Shown in pieces: positions 8,123-14,052 of a DNA stretch of 15,602 nucleotides. The DNA comes from Gammaproteobacteria bacterium (lineage in GTDB: Bacteria; Pseudomonadota; Gammaproteobacteria; HK1). The stretch is from the NCBI GenBank assembly GCA_022822245.1, contig JAJECB010000255.1, forward strand, positions 1 to 15,602. Reading direction: 5' to 3'. Each line of letters starts with the position of its first letter. Position 1 is the stretch's first letter. The notes under the pieces are model-generated. The model was not told the DNA's origin. It saw only the letters and a program-made list of their open reading frames with translations, and did not search any database. The position numbers and the translations under genes were made by a program.

Positions 8123-8140
8123 GCTCCGCTTCGGCGGAGC
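8123..8140 (+). terminator. UUCG-tetraloop hairpin between hisF and the CoA-transferase gene
   Basis: GCTCCGC (8123-8129), loop TTCG (8130-8133) and GCGGAGC (8134-8140) form a perfect 7-base-pair stem closed by C-G over a UUCG loop, one of the most stable RNA tetraloops. No T run follows immediately; the next bases are cgcctgctaacctttc. Probable terminator of the upstream unit. Confidence 0.5.
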
Positions 8141-8144
8141 CGCC

Positions 8145-8153
8145 TGCTAACCT
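8145..8153 (+). promoter_or_regulatory. Candidate extended -10 for the CoA-transferase gene
   Basis: TGCTAACCT has the TGn extension plus TAACCT and is followed by a CGCG discriminator. A -35 would fall inside the UUCG hairpin and is not recognisable. The leader to the ATG would be about 75 bases. Confidence 0.3.
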
Positions 8154-8234
8154 TTCGCGCTTCCCGCCGCACCCCGCCCCCGGGGCCAGGGCGGCGGCTC
8201 GTTCCGATCTCTCGTACCAGCAGGAAGCAACTCG

Positions 8235-9452
8235 ATGAACGGTCCCCTCGACGGCCTCGTCGTCTTCGACCTCACCCGCATTCTCGCCGGCCCGAGCTGC
8301 ACGCAGATCCTGGGCGACCTCGGGGCGGAGGTCATCAAGATCGAACGGCCGGGGTCGGGCGACGACACCCGCAACTTCGCCCCGCCGTACCTCCCCCGGG
8401 CGGACGGCGGGGACAGCTCCGAGAGCGCGTACTTCGCGGGGACGAACCGCAACAAGCGGTCCGTCACCCTCAACCTCGGGCACCCGGAGGGCCAGGCGCT
8501 CGCGCGCCGGCTCATCGCGGGGTGCGACATCCTCGCGGAGAACTTCAAGACCGGGACCCTCGCGAAGTACGGCCTCGGGTACGACGACCTCAGGGACGAG
8601 TTCCCGGGCCTCATCTACTGCTCGGTGACCGGCTTCGGGCATACCGGGCCCTACGCGGCGAGGCCCGCCTACGACGCACTCATCCAGGCGATGGGCGGGG
8701 TCATGAGCATTACCGGGGAACCGGACGGGGAGCCGATGAAGGTGGGGGTCTCGATCGCCGACCTGATGTCGGGGATGTACGCGGCGGTCGCGATCCTCGC
8801 CGCGGTGCGCCACCGGCACCTGAGCGGAGACGGCCAGCACGTCGACATCTCCATGCTCGACGCCCACGTCGCGTGGCTCGCGAACCAAGGCATGAACTAC
8901 CTCGCGACCGGCGAGAACCCGCCCCGGCTCGGCAACCAGCACCCGAACATCGTCCCCTACCAGGTGATGCCGGCCGCGGACGGCTACTTCGTGCTGTCGG
9001 TCGCCAACGACCCCGCCTTCGAGCGTTTCTGCGAGGCGGCGGACTGCCGGCACCTGCTCGAGGACGAGCGCTTCGCGACCGCCGTCGAGCGGGTCCGGAA
9101 CCGCGACGAGGTGACGGAAACCCTGAACGGGATCACCCGCGCCCGACCCGTCGCGTGGTGGCTCGAACGCCTCGAGGCGGCCGGGGTCGGCTACGGCTCG
9201 ATCAACACCCTGGAGGAGGTGTTCGCGGACCCGCAGGTGAAGGCCCGGGAGATGGTGGTGGAGATGGACCACCCCGCGACCGGGGGCCGGCCCGCGAAGC
9301 TCATCGCGAGCCCCATCAAGCTCTCGGGCACCCCGGTCACCTACCGCCAGCCCCCCCCCACCCTCGGCCAGCACACCGACGAGGTGCTCGGCGAGCGCCT
9401 CGGGCTCGGCGCGACCGACCTCCGCGGCCTCCGCGACCGCGGCATCATCTGA
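8235..9452 (+). CDS. CaiB/BaiF family III CoA-transferase
   Basis: A 405-residue family III CoA-transferase, a class that moves CoA between organic acids through an enzyme-bound Asp-CoA thioester. N-terminal signatures are LDGLVVFDLTRILAGPSCTQ, LGDLGAEVIKIERPGSGDDTR and FAGTNRNKRSVTLNL. VTGFGHTGPYAARPAYD covers 131-147. D176 in GVSIADLMSGMYAA is the expected acyl-carrying aspartate. NQHPNIVPYQVMPAADG and WLERLEAAGVGYGSINTLEEVFADPQV mark the C-terminal half. The length is typical. AGGAAG about 8 bases upstream supports the ATG. Acyl partners cannot be read from sequence: carnitine, oxalate/formyl, succinyl/mesaconyl and others use this fold. It appears to be its own unit, flanked by hairpins on both sides, and no acyl-CoA dehydrogenase or hydratase sits beside it. 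Confidence 0.93.
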   Translation: MNGPLDGLVVFDLTRILAGPSCTQILGDLGAEVIKIERPGSGDDTRNFAPPYLPRADGGDSSESAYFAGTNRNKRSVTLNLGHPEGQALARRLIAGCDILAENFKTGTLAKYGLGYDDLRDEFPGLIYCSVTGFGHTGPYAARPAYDALIQAMGGVMSITGEPDGEPMKVGVSIADLMSGMYAAVAILAAVRHRHLSGDGQHVDISMLDAHVAWLANQGMNYLATGENPPRLGNQHPNIVPYQVMPAADGYFVLSVANDPAFERFCEAADCRHLLEDERFATAVERVRNRDEVTETLNGITRARPVAWWLERLEAAGVGYGSINTLEEVFADPQVKAREMVVEMDHPATGGRPAKLIASPIKLSGTPVTYRQPPPTLGQHTDEVLGERLGLGATDLRGLRDRGII

Positions 9453-9457
9453 CCCGC

Positions 9458-9481
9458 GAGCGCCGCCCACCCTCGGCGCTC
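9458..9481 (+). terminator. Hairpin terminator after the CoA-transferase gene
   Basis: GAGCGCCG (9458-9465) and CGGCGCTC (9474-9481) form a perfect 8-base-pair stem with an 8-base loop, starting 5 bases after the CoA-transferase stop. No T tract follows. Its position before a separate promoter candidate favours termination. Confidence 0.5.
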
Positions 9482-9502
9482 CGCGGCAATTCGAGGCGCC
9501 TA

Positions 9503-9531
9503 TCGACAGCCGGGCGGGCCGGTGCTACGTT
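9503..9531 (+). promoter_or_regulatory. Promoter candidate for the isochorismatase-fold hydrolase
   Basis: The -35 box is TCGACA (9503-9508), the spacer is 17 bases, and the -10 box is TACGTT (9526-9531) with an upstream TGC extension. This is the best sigma70-like match in the window. The predicted leader is about 28 bases before the ATG at 9566. Confidence 0.45.
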
Positions 9532-9565
9532 CTCCGGCCGTTTCAGGATCAGGCGGATCGGGACG

Positions 9566-10279
9566 ATGGACGATGCGACGAGACAGGCCCTCGACACCCT
9601 CTTCGGGGCGAACTCCAAGCTCTACGACACGCGGGGATTCGCGCGGCGGATCGGCTACGGCACGAGCCCCGCCCTCGTCAACATCGACCTCGCCAACGCC
9701 TGGACCCGGCCGGACCATGCCTTCTCGTGCGAGGGGATGGACACCATCATCCCGAGCGTGCAGGAGCTCCTTGCCGCCTCGCGCGCGAAGGGGATCCCGG
9801 TCGTCTACACCACCACCGCCTACGACAACGTGGACGGCCCGCACCCGGACTCGGGGCTCTGGCAGCACAAGATCCCCGCCGAGCACCTGCTCACCGGGAC
9901 CGAGCCGGTCGAGATCGACGACCGGATCGCACCGGCCGACGGCGAGACGGTGATCGTCAAGAAGCGGGCGAGCGCGTTCCACGGCACCTTCCTCGCCGGG
10001 TACCTGCGCGCCGCGCGGGTGGACACGGTGCTCCTCACCGGGGTCACGATGTCGGCGTGCGTGCGCAACTCCGCGGAGGACGCGATCGCCGAGGGCTTCC
10101 GGCCCATCGTGGTGCGCGAGGCGGTGGGGGACCGCATCGCGGGCGCCGTCGAGTGGAACCTCTTCGACATCGACGCCAAGTTCGGCGACGTCGAGCCGCT
10201 TGCCGATGTCCTCGCCTATCTCGACCGGCTGCCCACCCCGAACACCGCCCCCGCGCAGGGGACCCGCGCGGTTGGCTGA
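9566..10279 (+). CDS. Isochorismatase-fold amidohydrolase, N-carbamoylsarcosine amidase-like
   Basis: A 237-residue cysteine hydrolase with the Asp-Lys-Cys triad visible: D41 (ALVNIDLANAW), K132 (VIVKKRASAFHGT) and C165 (GVTMSACVRNSAEDA). The 33-residue Lys-Cys spacing matches what I recall for N-carbamoylsarcosine amidase (K144, C177). The C-terminal FRPIVVREAVGDR and EWNLFDIDAKFGDV also fit that subfamily. N-carbamoylsarcosine amidase makes sarcosine, CO2 and ammonia in creatinine/N-methylhydantoin breakdown. NicF-type maleamate amidases are close relatives, so the substrate is uncertain. The ATG is chosen because homology starts soon after; the frame is open far upstream across the CoA-transferase gene, but that part is a shadow. 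The stop overlaps the next gene's start. The hydantoinase at 12443 could make a carbamoyl substrate. Confidence 0.88.
   Translation: MDDATRQALDTLFGANSKLYDTRGFARRIGYGTSPALVNIDLANAWTRPDHAFSCEGMDTIIPSVQELLAASRAKGIPVVYTTTAYDNVDGPHPDSGLWQHKIPAEHLLTGTEPVEIDDRIAPADGETVIVKKRASAFHGTFLAGYLRAARVDTVLLTGVTMSACVRNSAEDAIAEGFRPIVVREAVGDRIAGAVEWNLFDIDAKFGDVEPLADVLAYLDRLPTPNTAPAQGTRAVG
10257..10262 (+). promoter_or_regulatory. Ribosome binding site deciding a TTG start
   Basis: AGGGGA lies 9 bases before the TTG at 10272 and inside the end of the upstream hydrolase gene. No ATG or GTG occurs in frame between here and the first membrane helix, so this site supports the TTG start. Confidence 0.5.
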
Positions 10280-11237
10280 TCCGTCTCCGCCACGAAGGGA
10301 GCGGCCGGGAGCGGCCCCGGCGGCCGGCGGGCGCCGGGGCACCCGCTGGTACGAGTACCTCCTCGCCGCGGTCCTGGTGGCCCTGCTCGCGGCCGCGGTC
10401 GTCGCGGCCGCCTGGTGGAGCCGCGGCGCGGGCGACTGGCGGGGAGAGACCGCGGGCAGCGTGTTCCTCGTCGCGATGCTCGCGGTGGCGGCGGGCGCCG
10501 CCATCGCCTTCCTCGTCTACCTGGTGGTCCGGGCCTCCCGGAGCGCCGGCCCGCGCCGGGACCGGGAGGAGGACGGCGAAGGGCGCGAATCGCCGGCCGG
10601 GGTGCGCCTCCTCGGCCTCGTCCTTCTCGCGGTCCTCTTTCTCGTCCTCGCGTGGGTCCACGCCCCTCCCCCGCTCGCCCACGCCCTCGTCGCGAGCCTG
10701 CTCTACCCCGCCGCCTTCGCCCTCGCTCTCGTGCTCCTCTTCGACAAGGCGTCGCGCGCCTGGGCGGTCAAGGGGGGCGGGGTCTCGTTCCGGGAGTGGC
10801 TGCACTGCGACGCGTTCACGATCCTGCTCGTGCTCGGCTACCTCAACCTCGTCTCGAACGCGGACCCCACGGCGTACTCGTCCCTGTTCTGGGACGCCCT
10901 GCACGTCGGGCTCTTCGTCTTCGCGTTCTGGCTGGTGGACCGCAAGTTCACGCGCTTGAGGTGGCTCGTCGGCCTCGCGTACCTGACGCTCCTCCCGGTG
11001 CTCCTCGGGATCTGGCGGCTCTCCGAGGGGGTGGCGGCGCCGGAGGACCTCTCCTGGTGGTCGACCCCGTGGCCCTTCATCGCGCTCGGGCTCGTCGCCT
11101 GCGCGGTGGAGATCATCGTGCTCGCGGCCACCGGCCGGGGCGAAGACGACCTCGACGACGGCACGGCCGGCCACATCGTGAAGGATGCGCTATTCTTCGT
11201 CGTCTACGGCGGGCTCCTGATCGCGGCCGCGCGGTGA
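10272..11237 (+). CDS. Unrecognised multi-pass membrane protein (about nine helices)
   Basis: I do not recognise this 321-residue protein. It starts most plausibly at the TTG overlapping the previous stop by 8 bases; an ATG at 10200 would need an 80-base overlap and adds an uncharacteristic Pro/Arg-rich stretch. After a positively charged tail (1-27) come hydrophobic segments near 28-49, 62-86, 111-129, 136-157, 181-194, 205-222, 230-248, 267-287 and 302-320. Charged cytoplasmic-type loops lie at 87-109 (RDREEDGEGRE) and 288-300 (GRGEDDLDDG). Tryptophans and His/Asp residues sit close to helix ends (REWLHCDAF, FWDALH, SWWSTPWPF), possibly functional. There is no signal peptide, ATPase or catalytic motif. 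It is tightly coupled to the upstream hydrolase and followed after 43 bases by another small membrane protein. Confidence 0.7.
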   Translation: MADPSPPRRERPGAAPAAGGRRGTRWYEYLLAAVLVALLAAAVVAAAWWSRGAGDWRGETAGSVFLVAMLAVAAGAAIAFLVYLVVRASRSAGPRRDREEDGEGRESPAGVRLLGLVLLAVLFLVLAWVHAPPPLAHALVASLLYPAAFALALVLLFDKASRAWAVKGGGVSFREWLHCDAFTILLVLGYLNLVSNADPTAYSSLFWDALHVGLFVFAFWLVDRKFTRLRWLVGLAYLTLLPVLLGIWRLSEGVAAPEDLSWWSTPWPFIALGLVACAVEIIVLAATGRGEDDLDDGTAGHIVKDALFFVVYGGLLIAAAR

Positions 11238-11280
11238 GGGCGGCGATGCCGCAACCCAAGCGAAACCAGCGAGTGACGCA

Positions 11281-11751
11281 ATGACCGGCTGGCAGTGGTT
11301 CTGGGCCCTCGTGGGGCTCGTCATCTACCTGATCGTGCTGATCCTCCTCTATTTCTCCGCTCCCTTCGAGGCGCTGTTCAACATCGTCGTCAACGGGCTG
11401 AGCTACGCCAACGTCATCTTCTGGGCCGCCGTCGTGGTGGGCATCGTGGGGTTCTGCGGCTATCACTGGCGCGCGTACCGGGTGCACGTCGCCCGGCAGC
11501 GGCAGGTGGAATCGATGGTCCTGAGCTCGCTCCGCGGCTCGACCTTCACCGCCATCCTGCTGAGCGGCGGCGCGACCCTGCAGGCAGTCCAGATCCTCTG
11601 CGCCTACCTCCTCGACGTGGGCGCGCTCGACAGCGAGTTCGGGCGGCGGCTCGGGGCGGTCGTCGCCCTCGCGATCATGACCGCCGTCTTCTGCGTGCTG
11701 TTCTGGCTGCTGAAGGTCGTGCGCCAGGCGGGCAGCACCGCCGCGCAGTAG
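11281..11751 (+). CDS. Unrecognised small membrane protein (three to four helices)
   Basis: The 156 residues start MTGWQWFWALVGLV and have hydrophobic segments near 8-28, 41-61, 86-105 and 122-145. Basic residues (HWRAYRVHVARQRQ, about 62-75) follow the second segment and probably face the cytoplasm. No known family or catalytic motif was recognised. The upstream sequence has only a weak GAG-type ribosome site. The 43-base gap and same orientation suggest it belongs with the nine-helix protein, perhaps as a two-component membrane complex (inference). Transcription may read on toward the small gene at 11837. Confidence 0.7.
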   Translation: MTGWQWFWALVGLVIYLIVLILLYFSAPFEALFNIVVNGLSYANVIFWAAVVVGIVGFCGYHWRAYRVHVARQRQVESMVLSSLRGSTFTAILLSGGATLQAVQILCAYLLDVGALDSEFGRRLGAVVALAIMTAVFCVLFWLLKVVRQAGSTAAQ

Positions 11752-11777
11752 CAAACGGGGTTGGTATTCCGGTCGCC

Positions 11778-11836
11778 ATGGCTCCTCCATCGCGTTCGAC
11801 ACCCACGCCTTCGTCAAGGAGCTGACGGCGGCCGGC
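11778..11836 (+). other. Apparently frameshifted N-terminus of the small coiled-coil gene
   Basis: From 11789 the frame of the next gene reads IAFDTHAFVKELTAAG, continuing straight into its ATG with no stop. This is the usual N-terminus of that family as I recall it (MxxxIAFDTHxFVKxLTxAG). The only nearby ATG (11778, ATGGCTCCTCC) is in another frame. One extra base between 11781 and 11788 would give MASSIAFDTHAF. This is either a real one-base deletion or a sequencing/assembly error in the CTCCTCC run. Confidence 0.5.
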
Positions 11837-12019
11837 ATGCCGGAAGCGCAGGCCGAGGTACTGGCGCGCTCGCAAGCGAGGCTGATCAACGAAGAGCTGG
11901 CCACGAAGCGGGACTTGAAGGAACTCGAGTTGCGGCTGAAGCACGCTCTCACCGTTCGCCTCGGCTCGATGATGGTGATCGCCGTAGGGGTGGTCGCTGC
12001 CCTCGTGAAGCTGCTCTGA
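11837..12019 (+). CDS. Small coiled-coil protein with C-terminal membrane anchor (DUF1640/CCDC90-like)
   Basis: At least 60 residues from the internal ATG; about 80 if the frameshifted upstream part belongs. PEAQAEVLARSQARLINEELATKRDLKELELRLKH has heptad-type spacing and the ATKRDLKELELRL block common in short DUF1640-like proteins. A single hydrophobic helix (about 43-60, MMVIAVGVVAALVKLL) ends the protein. The function of the bacterial proteins is unknown. Codons include TTG, GAA, AAG and GTA more often than the GC-saturated neighbours, suggesting a different origin; I recall such small genes as scattered and mobile among proteobacteria. It converges on the minus-strand gene ending at 12057. 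Confidence 0.6.
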   Translation: MPEAQAEVLARSQARLINEELATKRDLKELELRLKHALTVRLGSMMVIAVGVVAALVKLL

Positions 12020-12023
12020 CCGT

Positions 12024-12039
12024 CGGCCGGGGCTGGCCG
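12024..12039. terminator. Short hairpin between convergent genes
   Basis: CGGCC (12024-12028) and GGCCG (12035-12039) enclose a 6-base loop in the 37-base gap between two converging genes. The stem is short and lacks T tracts, so this is a weak bidirectional-terminator candidate. Confidence 0.25.
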
Positions 12040-12056
12040 GCCGCACTCGCCTGGGG

Positions 12057-12368
12057 TCAGTTCATCCGCTGCGGGGCGGGGTCCTCGAACAGACGATTGA
12101 GGACGTCGCGGAGCTGACGCGCGCTCGATTCGCTGACGAGGACGGTGTCCGCGACCTCGCGCACGTAGACGATGCCGCGCGGCTCCGAGATCCGCTCCCC
12201 CGTCTCGTCGAAACGGACCTCGGGGTCGAGCTCGCGGGTCTCGTCGAAGAAGTGGAACGCCACCTGACCCTGCACGTTGGTCTCGACGAGGACGCCGGAA
12301 CGACTCCTCAGCCGGTGCTCCGGCGCCCGCGGCCATTTGACGGTGTAGTAGGTCTCGGTTTCGCTCAC
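12057..12368 (-). CDS. Uncharacterised 103-residue protein, GTG start
   Basis: Starts at a GTG (12366-12368) and encodes a soluble acidic protein. The N-terminus SETETYYTVKWPRAPEHRLRS leads into alternating strand-like segments (GVLVETNVQGQVAFHFFDE, GIVYVREVADTVLVS), then a terminal helix (SSARQLRDVLNRLFEDP). The pattern of strands ending in a valine-rich VLVS followed by a helix with xxRxLxxxLxxLF loosely recalls DUF3467 proteins, but I would not assign it. A toxin/antitoxin or phage origin is conceivable from size; no partner gene is seen. An extended -10 candidate lies about 30 bases upstream, so it may be transcribed apart from the hydantoinase, whose stop is 74 bases upstream. Confidence 0.7.
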   Translation of the reverse strand: MSETETYYTVKWPRAPEHRLRSRSGVLVETNVQGQVAFHFFDETRELDPEVRFDETGERISEPRGIVYVREVADTVLVSESSARQLRDVLNRLFEDPAPQRMN

Positions 12369-12398
12369 CGGCTGCGCCCCCCGCTTGCAAGGCGCGGA

Positions 12399-12407
12399 AG
12401 GCTACCA
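12399..12407 (-). promoter_or_regulatory. Candidate extended -10 for the small minus-strand gene
   Basis: Read on the minus strand this is TGGTAGCCT followed by TCCGCGC, nearly the same box and discriminator as before the CoA-transferase gene (TGCTAACCT, TTCGCGC). No -35 is seen. The implied leader to the GTG is about 24 bases. Confidence 0.3.
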
Positions 12408-12442
12408 CACGGCCCGGCGCCGGCCGCGCGACCGCGGGCGCC

Positions 12443-13876
12443 TCAGAAGTAGGTGGAGGTCCGAAGCGAGGCGGCGAGCGGTGCGTAGGCCCCGCCGTAG
12501 GGGCCGCGCTTGACGAACCGCCCATCTCCCGGGCGCCCCACGTACTCGCCCTGGTCGACCACCACCTTTCCGCGCGAGAGCACCGTCTCGGTGTACCCCC
12601 GCACCTGGAACCCCTCGTAGGCGCTGTAGTCGATGTTCATGTGGTGGGTGTGCGGGTCGTGGCGGCTGATGGTGACCTCGCGCTCGGGGTCGAAGATGAC
12701 GATGTCCGCGTCCGAGCCGACCGCGATCGTGCCCTTTCGCGGGAACATCCCGAAGATCCGGGCGGGGCCGGTCGAGGTGACCTCCACGAAGCGGTTGACG
12801 TCGAACCGGCCGGCGTTGACCCCGTGGTGGAAGATGAGGCTCATCCGGTTCTCGACGCCCGGGCCGCCGTTCGGGATCTTGCTGAAGTCGTCGCGGCCGA
12901 GCTCCTTCTGCTCGCGCATGCAGAACGGGCAGTGGTCGGTGGAGATGACGTCGAGGTCGCGGGCGCGAAGCCCGCGCCACAGCTCCTCCTGGTTCCACTT
13001 CTCGCGAAGCGGCGGGGTGAGCACGTACTTCGCCCCGTCGAAGCCCGGCTCGTCGTAGGCGCTGACGTCGAGGAGGAGGTACTGCGGGCAGGTCTCGGCG
13101 TGGGCCATCACCCCGCGCTCCTGGGCGCGGCGGAGCTCGACGAGGGCGTCGTGGCAACTGAGGTGCACGATGTAGACCGGCGAGCGGGCCACCTCGGCGA
13201 TGGCAAGCGCCCGGTGCGCGCCCTCCGCCTCGAGCCGGGTCGGCCGGGTGAGGGCGTGGTACCTGGGCTCGATGTGCCCTTCGGCGAGCGCGATCTTGAT
13301 GAGCTCGTCGATGACGATGCCGTTCTCCGCGTGCATGCAGACGAGGGTCCCGTCTTCCCCCGCCTTGCGCATGGCCCGGAAGATGGTCCCGTCGTCGGAG
13401 AGCATGACCCCCGGATAGGCCATGAAGAGCTTGTAGCTCGTCACCCCTTCGTCCGCGAGGCGGCGCATCTCCGGCACCCGGTGGTCCGGCATGTCGGTGA
13501 TGATCATGTGGAAGGCGTAGTCGATGGCGGTCTTCCCGGCCGCCTTCGCGTGCCACGCGTCCAGGCACTCGATGGTGGAGGTGCCCCGGGTCTGGATCGC
13601 GAAGTCGACGATGCACGTGGTTCCGCCGTGCGCGGCGGCGCGGGTGCCGGTCTCGAAGGTGTCGGAGGTCTCGGTGCCCCCGAAGGGCATCTGGTGGTGG
13701 GTGTGGGGGTCCACCCCGCCCGGAATGACGAGCCGGCCCGCCGCGTCGATGACCCGGTCGGCGGGCACGACGAGGTCCCGGCCGATGAGGGCGACGGTCT
13801 CCCCCTGGATGAAGACGTCGGCCTCGTAGTCGTCGGCCGCGGTCACGATGCGGCCGTTCCTGATGAGTACGCTCAT
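12443..13876 (-). CDS. Dihydropyrimidinase / D-hydantoinase
   Basis: A 477-residue cyclic amidohydrolase with the complete binuclear-metal set: H58 and H60 (GGVDPHTHHQMPF), the carboxylated lysine K149 (TSYKLFMAYPG), H182 (VCMHAENG), H238 (VYIVHLSCHDA) and D314 (ISTDHCPF). GTTCIVDFAIQ, ETCPQYLLLD and ENRMSLIFHHGVN are further dihydropyrimidinase signatures. Length is normal. The enzyme opens dihydrouracil, dihydrothymine or hydantoins to N-carbamoyl acids in the cytoplasm. AGGAGAGG (13881-13888 on the plus coordinates) gives a strong ribosome site for the ATG. It is divergent from an ABC substrate-binding protein across 176 bases, suggesting uptake and degradation of one class of compound. 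No dihydropyrimidine dehydrogenase or beta-ureidopropionase is in the window; the amidase-like hydrolase at 9566 is the only possible next-step enzyme. It could equally act on hydantoin. Confidence 0.95.
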   Translation of the reverse strand: MSVLIRNGRIVTAADDYEADVFIQGETVALIGRDLVVPADRVIDAAGRLVIPGGVDPHTHHQMPFGGTETSDTFETGTRAAAHGGTTCIVDFAIQTRGTSTIECLDAWHAKAAGKTAIDYAFHMIITDMPDHRVPEMRRLADEGVTSYKLFMAYPGVMLSDDGTIFRAMRKAGEDGTLVCMHAENGIVIDELIKIALAEGHIEPRYHALTRPTRLEAEGAHRALAIAEVARSPVYIVHLSCHDALVELRRAQERGVMAHAETCPQYLLLDVSAYDEPGFDGAKYVLTPPLREKWNQEELWRGLRARDLDVISTDHCPFCMREQKELGRDDFSKIPNGGPGVENRMSLIFHHGVNAGRFDVNRFVEVTSTGPARIFGMFPRKGTIAVGSDADIVIFDPEREVTISRHDPHTHHMNIDYSAYEGFQVRGYTETVLSRGKVVVDQGEYVGRPGDGRFVKRGPYGGAYAPLAASLRTSTYF

Positions 13877-13940
13877 CCAGCCTCTCCTGGTCGCAGCGTG
13901 CCTTGCCCTTTGCCCGGCGCCTCATCGGTGGTTGGCCGTT

Positions 13941-13960
13941 CCCGCGCCCGCGCCCGCGCC
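13941..13960. repeat. Tandem CCCGCG hexamers
   Basis: Three and a third perfect copies of CCCGCG lie in the gap between the divergent hydantoinase and binding-protein genes, nearer the hydantoinase. They could be a slippage-prone spacer that changes promoter geometry, or chance in GC-rich DNA. Confidence 0.6.
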
Positions 13961-13977
13961 GGTCCCCGCACCGACGA

Positions 13978-14014
13978 TTTCCAACCGGCGCGAGTTTACG
14001 GTATTTTCGCCGTA
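13978..14014 (+). promoter_or_regulatory. Promoter candidate and small dyad before the binding-protein gene
   Basis: This is the most AT-rich patch in the intergenic region. TTTCCA (13978-13983), an 18-base spacer and TATTTT (14002-14007) make a plausible -35/-10 pair. The arms TACGG (13997-14001) and CCGTA (14010-14014) form an inverted repeat over the -10 box, a position suited to repression. The 5-base arms are short, so this is suggestive only. Confidence 0.35.
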
Positions 14015-14052
14015 CGGATTCTTCCGCACGACAGCCCAAGGGAGGCAACAAC

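Noticed and set aside
8522..9565. Long N-terminal extension of the isochorismatase-fold hydrolase
   Set aside because: It runs out of frame through the CoA-transferase gene, is low complexity, and homology starts just after the ATG at 9566.
13903..14052. Upstream ATG extending the binding protein by 50 residues
   Set aside because: The extension is Arg/Pro-rich and would bury the Tat signal; a strong GGGAGG site supports the ATG at 14053.
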